DNA of 64,000 nt from Verrucolacustris sp044348085. GTDB taxonomy: Bacteria; Verrucomicrobiota; Verrucomicrobiia; Methylacidiphilales; Verrucolacustridaceae. A program made the position numbers and the translations under genes. Positions 60,137 through 64,000 of the stretch are shown piece by piece; position 1 is the first letter of the stretch; the number at the start of each line of letters is the position of its first letter. The notes under the pieces were generated by a model that worked only from the letters and a program-made list of their open reading frames with translations, made no database searches and was not told where the DNA came from. The stretch is taken from NCBI GenBank assembly GCA_044348085.1, contig JBIKTM010000003.1, forward strand, positions 1 through 64,000, in the 5' to 3' direction.

Positions 60137-61066
60137 ATGCCAAAGATCGCCCTCCTCTTCTCCGGCCAAGGCGCTCAACGCGTTGGCATGGGAACCGACC
60201 TTGCCGCGGCTTCCCCCGCTGCCCGAAAAATTCTCGAGCTAAGTAACGAGATCCTTCCCTCAGACTTCCTAACCGTTCTACGCTCCGGTCCCGAGGAAAC
60301 CCTCACGCGCACCGCATACTGTCAGCCTGCTCTTTACCTTCACGGTCTTGCTCTCCTATCCGTCTTGAAGGAACAAAAACCGGACTTCACCTTCGATGCC
60401 ACCGCCGGCCTATCCCTCGGCGAATTCACCGCCCACGCTGCCGCTGGAACCTTCTCGACCACAGAGGGCCTTCGGCTCGTTGCCCAACGTGGCCTTCTTA
60501 TGGAGAAAGCCTGCGCTCAAACAAAGGGGGCTATGCTTGCCCTTCTGGGTGCCGACGAGGCACTCGCCTCCCGCGTAGCCCAGGAGTCTGGCTGGGAGAT
60601 CGCCAATCTCAACGGTGGCGGACAGGTCGTTCTCTCAGGTCCCGCCGAAAAAATCGAAGCCGCCCAAGCCGCCGCAAAAACTGCAGGAGTAAAACGCTCG
60701 ATTCCGCTCAAAGTTGCTGGCGCGTACCACTCCTCTCTCATGACCTCGGCCAAAGAGGGTCTTACCCAAGCCATTGAGAAGACCTCTCTCAAAATGCCCT
60801 CCCTCCCCGTTCTTTCGAACTTCCTAGGTCGCCCCACCTCCTCCGAGGCGGAGATTCGCTCCAGCTTGCTGGATCAAGTCACAGGAACCGTTCGCTGGGA
60901 AGCCTGTATCCTTCAACTCTCAAAATCAGGAATCCACCATCTTATCGAGCTCGGACCAGGTGGCGTCTTGGCCGGCCTTGCTAAAAAGATTGTTCCCGAT
61001 CTTCCTTGCCACAGTGCCGGAACTCTGGCGGAACTGGAGAAGGTCATTCATGAACTCCCCCGCTAA
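60137..61066 (+). CDS. fabD: Malonyl-CoA:ACP transacylase
   Basis: FabD loads malonyl groups on acyl carrier protein. The 309-residue protein shows LFSGQGAQRVGMGTDLAAAS, the nucleophile elbow TAGLSLGEFTAHAAAG with Ser93 (Leu replaces the common His in GHSLG), the GAYHSSLM catalytic His segment near residue 200 and ELGPGGVLAGL near the end. It overlaps fabG by 17 nt, first gene of the fatty-acid cluster. Confidence 0.95.
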   Translation: MPKIALLFSGQGAQRVGMGTDLAAASPAARKILELSNEILPSDFLTVLRSGPEETLTRTAYCQPALYLHGLALLSVLKEQKPDFTFDATAGLSLGEFTAHAAAGTFSTTEGLRLVAQRGLLMEKACAQTKGAMLALLGADEALASRVAQESGWEIANLNGGGQVVLSGPAEKIEAAQAAAKTAGVKRSIPLKVAGAYHSSLMTSAKEGLTQAIEKTSLKMPSLPVLSNFLGRPTSSEAEIRSSLLDQVTGTVRWEACILQLSKSGIHHLIELGPGGVLAGLAKKIVPDLPCHSAGTLAELEKVIHELPR

Positions 61067-61796
61067 TTCCCAAACCGCCCTCGTCACAGGAGCCAGTCGC
61101 GGCCTCGGTCGTGCAATCGCCGAACGCCTCGCCCGTGACGGATGGTCCGTGGCTCTTGTCGCCCGTCAGGCCGACAAGCTTCAGGAAGTCCGCACGGCCA
61201 TTGAAGCAGCGGGAGGAAAAGCCTCCGTCCACACAGCAGATATTTCCGACCCTAAGTCCGCCGACCAAGTCATCGCCAATGTTGAAAAAGAGTCAGGTCC
61301 TCTAGCCGCCCTCATCAACAACGCGGGCATCACCAAGGACGGTCTCGTCATGCGAATGGAAGACGCGGACTGGTGCTCGGTCATCGATACCAATCTTACT
61401 GGAGCCTTCCGCTGGATCCGCGCGGCCTCGCGCGGAATGCTTAAAGCCCGCAAAGGCAGAATTGTGAATATTGGGTCTGTTGTGGGCCTCGTTGGCAACG
61501 CCGGGCAGGCCAACTACGCAGCCGCCAAAGCAGGCCTCATTGGGCTCACCCAATCCGTTGCACGCGAGTTCGCCTCCCGAGGCATCACTTGCAACTGTGT
61601 ATGCCCAGGCTTTTTCGATACGGACATGACCTCAGTCCTGAAGGATGACCTTAAGTCTAAAGCACTGACTACCATACCTTTGAATCGGTTCGGAAAGCCG
61701 GAGGAAGTCGCCGGCCTTGTATCTTTTCTCTGTGGCCCAGACGCTGGATACGTCACAGGCCAGGCTTGGGCTATCGATGGCGGCATGACGATGTAA
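61050..61796 (+). CDS. fabG: 3-oxoacyl-ACP reductase
   Basis: FabG reduces 3-oxoacyl-ACP with NADPH. The start ATG at 61050 (MNSPANSQTALVTGASRGLG) follows GGAGAAGG. The 248-residue protein has the Rossmann TGASRGLG motif, NNAGITKDGLVMRM, and the Ser143-Tyr156-Lys160 catalytic set in NIGSVVGLVGNAGQANYAAA K, then CPGFFDTDMT and the closing FLCGPDAGYVTGQAWAIDGG. Confidence 0.96.
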   Translation: MNSPANSQTALVTGASRGLGRAIAERLARDGWSVALVARQADKLQEVRTAIEAAGGKASVHTADISDPKSADQVIANVEKESGPLAALINNAGITKDGLVMRMEDADWCSVIDTNLTGAFRWIRAASRGMLKARKGRIVNIGSVVGLVGNAGQANYAAAKAGLIGLTQSVAREFASRGITCNCVCPGFFDTDMTSVLKDDLKSKALTTIPLNRFGKPEEVAGLVSFLCGPDAGYVTGQAWAIDGGMTM

Positions 61797-61886
61797 AAAA
61801 GTAGACCCTCCCCGAAATTTTTTTATTGCCTTAATGCCCGCGAGAATCCTTACTGCGCTCCTCACAAACACAGGAGTAATACCACT

Positions 61887-62132
61887 ATGAGCGAAAAATC
61901 AATCGACCTAAAAGTCAAAGACATCATCGTTGAGCAACTCAGCGTCAACGCGGAACAAGTAACCCCAGAAGCCAAGTTTATCGAAGACTTGGGTGCCGAC
62001 TCCCTCGACATCGTCGAGCTCGTCATGGCATTTGAAGAAGAATTTGGCGTCGAAGTTCCCGACAGCGATGCGGAAAAACTCCTGACTGTCGGCGATGTTG
62101 TAAAGTACATCGAAGACAAGCAGTCCAAATAA
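61887..62132 (+). CDS. acpP: Acyl carrier protein
   Basis: This is the housekeeping ACP of fatty-acid synthesis, 81 residues, acidic, with the phosphopantetheine serine Ser39 in EDLGADSLDIVELVMAFEEE. A strong AGGAG site stands 9 nt before the ATG. It lies between fabG and fabF in the usual order. Confidence 0.97.
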   Translation: MSEKSIDLKVKDIIVEQLSVNAEQVTPEAKFIEDLGADSLDIVELVMAFEEEFGVEVPDSDAEKLLTVGDVVKYIEDKQSK

Positions 62133-62152
62133 CGCTGGTTCTGATGCGCCCA

Positions 62153-62186
62153 GATCGGAAATCCTTTCCGGTCGGGCTCTTCGCCC
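62153..62186 (+). promoter_or_regulatory. Two tandem hairpins between acpP and fabF
   Basis: GATCGGAAA (62153-62161) pairs with TTTCCGGTC (62165-62173), then GGGC (62174-62177) pairs with GCCC (62183-62186). CCGTCTTTT follows and leads into the fabF ATG at 62197. No Shine-Dalgarno is left outside. This could attenuate or process the transcript so that AcpP is made in excess of FabF. Confidence 0.5.
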
Positions 62187-62196
62187 CCCGTCTTTT

Positions 62197-63441
62197 ATGA
62201 GCACGCGTCGCGTTGTAGTGACAGGATTGGGGGCCCTTACCCCTCTCGCCAACGATTTCCCCCAAACTTGGTCCCGCTTGATCCGCGGGGAGAGTGGCAT
62301 TGCCCCCGTTACCGCTTTCGACACCACGGGATATGACTGTCGGATCGCAGGCGAAGTCAGGAATTTTGACCCCGCCCCGGCCTTTAAAAACCCCAAAGAC
62401 GTTCGCCGAACGGATCGCTACACCCACCTTGCGATGGCAGCCGCTGGCGAAGCGTGGAAAGACGCAGGTCTTGATGCAGCCACACTCGACCTCGACCGAG
62501 CTGGCGTTCTTGTCGGGTCTGGAATCGGGGGACTCAGAACGCTGGAAGAGCAGCACACCCTCCTTCGTGACCGTGGCCCAAAAAAAGTTTCCCCATTCAT
62601 GATTCCGATGATGATTAACAACATCGCCTCTGGCCATATCTCGATGCACTTCGGACTTCGTGGCCCCAACTTTGCCATCGTTTCTGCCTGCGCTACCGCC
62701 ACCCACTCGATCGGGGAAGGGTGGCGGCTCATTCGCGAATCGGAGGCAGACCTAATCATCGCGGGCGGGAGCGAAGCTGCCGTGGTTGGTCTTGGCCTTA
62801 GCGGGTTCGGGGCAATGAAAGCTCTCTCGACCCGAAATGAGGAACCGACCCGCGCGTCTCGCCCCTTTGACAAAGGCCGGGACGGTTTTGTTCTCAGTGA
62901 AGGAGCAGGCGTTATTATTTTGGAAGAGTATGAACACGCGAAGAAACGAAGCGCTCGAATTTACGGGGAAATTCTCGGCTATGGCGCCACTGCGGATGCC
63001 TACCACCTGACCGCCCCCGCCCCTGAAGGCGCAGGAGCCGCACGAGCCATGCGTATCGCTCTTCAACACGCAAAGCTCAACCCTGAGCAGGTCGACTATA
63101 TTAACGCTCACGGCACCTCCACTCCCCAAGGCGACATTTGTGAAACCCAAGCCATCAAATCAGTCATGGGTGCCCATGCGAAAAAAGTGGCCGTCAGTTC
63201 GACGAAATCCAGCCTCGGCCATTTACTCGGTGCGGCAGGTTCCGTTGAAATGGCCATCTGCCTCAAAGCTCTCGAAACCAATCTACTTCCCGCAACCATC
63301 AATCTGGAAGAGCCTGATCCTGAATGTGATTTGGATTACATCCCCTTAAAACCCAGAGAACAAAAAGCAAAAATCGTGATGAACAACTCCTTTGGGTTCG
63401 GAGGCCACAATGCTTGCATCGTGGCTTCTCGTCTGGTTTAA
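62197..63441 (+). CDS. fabF: 3-oxoacyl-ACP synthase II
   Basis: FabF elongates acyl-ACP by condensation with malonyl-ACP. The 414-residue protein has the catalytic Cys165 in IVSACATATHSIGEGW, His in INAHGTSTPQGDICETQAIK, Lys in VSSTKSSLGHLLGAAGSVE and His in the same segment, and the terminal NNSFGFGGHNACIV. It is the last of the fab set, followed by rpmE after 10 nt. Confidence 0.96.
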   Translation: MSTRRVVVTGLGALTPLANDFPQTWSRLIRGESGIAPVTAFDTTGYDCRIAGEVRNFDPAPAFKNPKDVRRTDRYTHLAMAAAGEAWKDAGLDAATLDLDRAGVLVGSGIGGLRTLEEQHTLLRDRGPKKVSPFMIPMMINNIASGHISMHFGLRGPNFAIVSACATATHSIGEGWRLIRESEADLIIAGGSEAAVVGLGLSGFGAMKALSTRNEEPTRASRPFDKGRDGFVLSEGAGVIILEEYEHAKKRSARIYGEILGYGATADAYHLTAPAPEGAGAARAMRIALQHAKLNPEQVDYINAHGTSTPQGDICETQAIKSVMGAHAKKVAVSSTKSSLGHLLGAAGSVEMAICLKALETNLLPATINLEEPDPECDLDYIPLKPREQKAKIVMNNSFGFGGHNACIVASRLV

Positions 63442-63451
63442 TTTGTCTTCT

Positions 63452-63682
63452 ATGAAGGCGGAAATTCATCCCAAGTTTGAAGCCTGTGTTATGACGTGTG
63501 CCTGCGGGGCCACCTACAACACTCGCTCCACAAAAGCCCAAGTTCGTCTTGGAATCTGCGCCTCTTGCCACCCTTTCTTCACGGGTACCCAGAAGTTGGT
63601 CGATACCGCTGGCCGAGTGGAAAAGTTCCGCCGCCGTTTCGACGCCACCACCGCCGCCCCGAAGGCGAAAAAGCGCTCGTAG
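63452..63682 (+). CDS. rpmE: 50S ribosomal protein L31
   Basis: The 76-residue protein starts MKAEIHPKFEACVMTCACGA at ATG 63452 and contains the zinc-binding Cys set (C..C.C and ICASCHPFFTGTQKLVD), that is the C+ form of L31. The C-terminal tail is basic (TTAAPKAKKRS). It precedes prfA, a common pairing. Confidence 0.95.
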   Translation: MKAEIHPKFEACVMTCACGATYNTRSTKAQVRLGICASCHPFFTGTQKLVDTAGRVEKFRRRFDATTAAPKAKKRS

Positions 63683-63701
63683 GCGCTCGCGCGGATTCCC
63701 C

Positions 63702-63727
63702 GTACCTCCGCCTCTGGGCGTAGGTAC
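63702..63727 (+). other. Hairpin between rpmE and prfA
   Basis: GTACCTCCGCC (63702-63712) pairs with GGCGTAGGTAC (63717-63727) with one mismatch and a four-base loop. No T run follows, and prfA begins 18 nt later, so this is more likely an mRNA-processing or leader hairpin than a terminator. Confidence 0.45.
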
Positions 63728-63745
63728 GGCACCGCCCCTTCCCTT

Positions 63746-64000
63746 GTGGATCCCACTGCTCAACTCGCTCGGCTCGAATCCCGACTGCAGGAGTTGGATC
63801 GTGAAATGGCCGATCCCGATCTCTATCGCCAAGGGACACGCGCACGCGATCTAGCTCGCGAACATGCCCGAATACGGTCAGGGACCGAAGCCGCTCGTCG
63901 CCTCGTCACCCTGACTTCTCAAATTCATGAAAATGCAGCCCTTCGCACATCCACCACCGATCCCGAAATGCGCCAAATGGCCGAAGAGGAAGCGACTGAA
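63746..64000 (+). CDS. prfA: Peptide chain release factor 1, partial (N-terminus)
   Basis: A GTG at 63746 begins an open frame of 85 codons to the window edge. The N-terminal helices fit RF1 (MDPTAQLARLESRLQELDRE, MADPDLYRQGTRARDLAREH, then DPEMRQMAEEEATE, an RF1-type element). The PVT anticodon-like loop and the GGQ motif lie outside the window, so RF1 rather than RF2 rests on the N-terminal pattern and on the rpmE-prfA pairing. Confidence 0.85.
   Translation, partial: MDPTAQLARLESRLQELDREMADPDLYRQGTRARDLAREHARIRSGTEAARRLVTLTSQIHENAALRTSTTDPEMRQMAEEEATE

Noticed and set aside
63702..63727. Terminator after rpmE
   Set aside because: The hairpin has no T tract and prfA begins 18 nt later, so I list it only as a hairpin.
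1..64000. CRISPR arrays, insertion sequences, prophage
   Set aside because: No regularly spaced direct repeats, transposase, integrase or phage structural genes are visible; the only direct repeats are the 40-bp pair near tRNA-Leu and protein-level repeats.

Overview
The window looks like a contiguous chromosomal segment of a Verrucomicrobiota bacterium (PVC group). This is inferred from the gene mix: an exosortase-sorted PEP-CTERM protein, a prepilin-like H-X9-DG protein, DUF5069, SYLF, McsA and FmdB proteins, futalosine-route menaquinone genes, an HprK/HPr/EI set and a B-type succinate dehydrogenase. There are no insertion sequences, CRISPR arrays or clear prophage genes. The plus strand is strongly C-rich over most of the window whichever strand is coding, and most genes lie on the minus strand, as expected if the minus strand is the leading strand.

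Layout: 1-3.7 kb holds exported and surface proteins (two lamin-tail-domain proteins on opposite strands sharing an upstream 19-nt motif, a pseudopilin-like protein, a phytase-like secreted protein). 3.7-11.6 kb holds housekeeping genes (hisB, hisD, guaA, tRNA-Leu with a mosaic repeat beside it, a family-5 uracil-DNA glycosylase, a DCC protein, PsiE, an aldehyde dehydrogenase, mazG). 11.7-13.5 kb is a light-harvesting pair: a proton-pumping rhodopsin and a Blh-type beta-carotene cleavage enzyme that makes its retinal. 13.5-16 kb has a TPR protein, a SpoIIE-type phosphatase with a coupled small protein, and a cupin. 16-24.2 kb is a long minus-strand run: ubiA-like, mqnE, a 71-aa membrane protein, mqnA, an unusual exported WG-repeat protein with two degenerate lipoyl-like domains, cbpA, cbpM, DUF5069, SYLF, OmpA.

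24.2-31 kb holds an exported YwqK/MORN-repeat protein converging on a 1761-residue secreted DNA/RNA nuclease built of many adhesin-like domains; its gene differs in strand composition from its neighbours. 31-45.4 kb contains sdhCAB, a HAD hydrolase, folC, accD, comF, a CPBP protease, accA, mcsA, an RNA methyltransferase, a DUF374 acyltransferase, an MFS transporter and lysS. 45.4-51.7 kb has ptsI, ptsH, hprK, galE, rho and coaE beside tRNA-His. 51.8-55.2 kb carries a compact minus-strand operon (half ketoacyl synthase, acyl carrier protein, full ketoacyl synthase, then FmdB and an exported protein of unknown function). 55.3-64 kb has rpsA, frr, a duplicated TPR protein, holA, a HIT protein, the main fatty-acid cluster fabD-fabG-acpP-fabF, rpmE and the start of prfA.

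Many minus-strand gene pairs overlap by 4 nt (ATGA or GTGA), so translational coupling is a general habit here. The points I find least explained by known families are the lipoyl/WG exported protein next to cbpA, the half-KS/ACP/KS operon, the giant multi-domain nuclease, the glycine at the carotenoid-antenna position of the rhodopsin, and the shared 19-nt motif upstream of the two lamin-tail genes.
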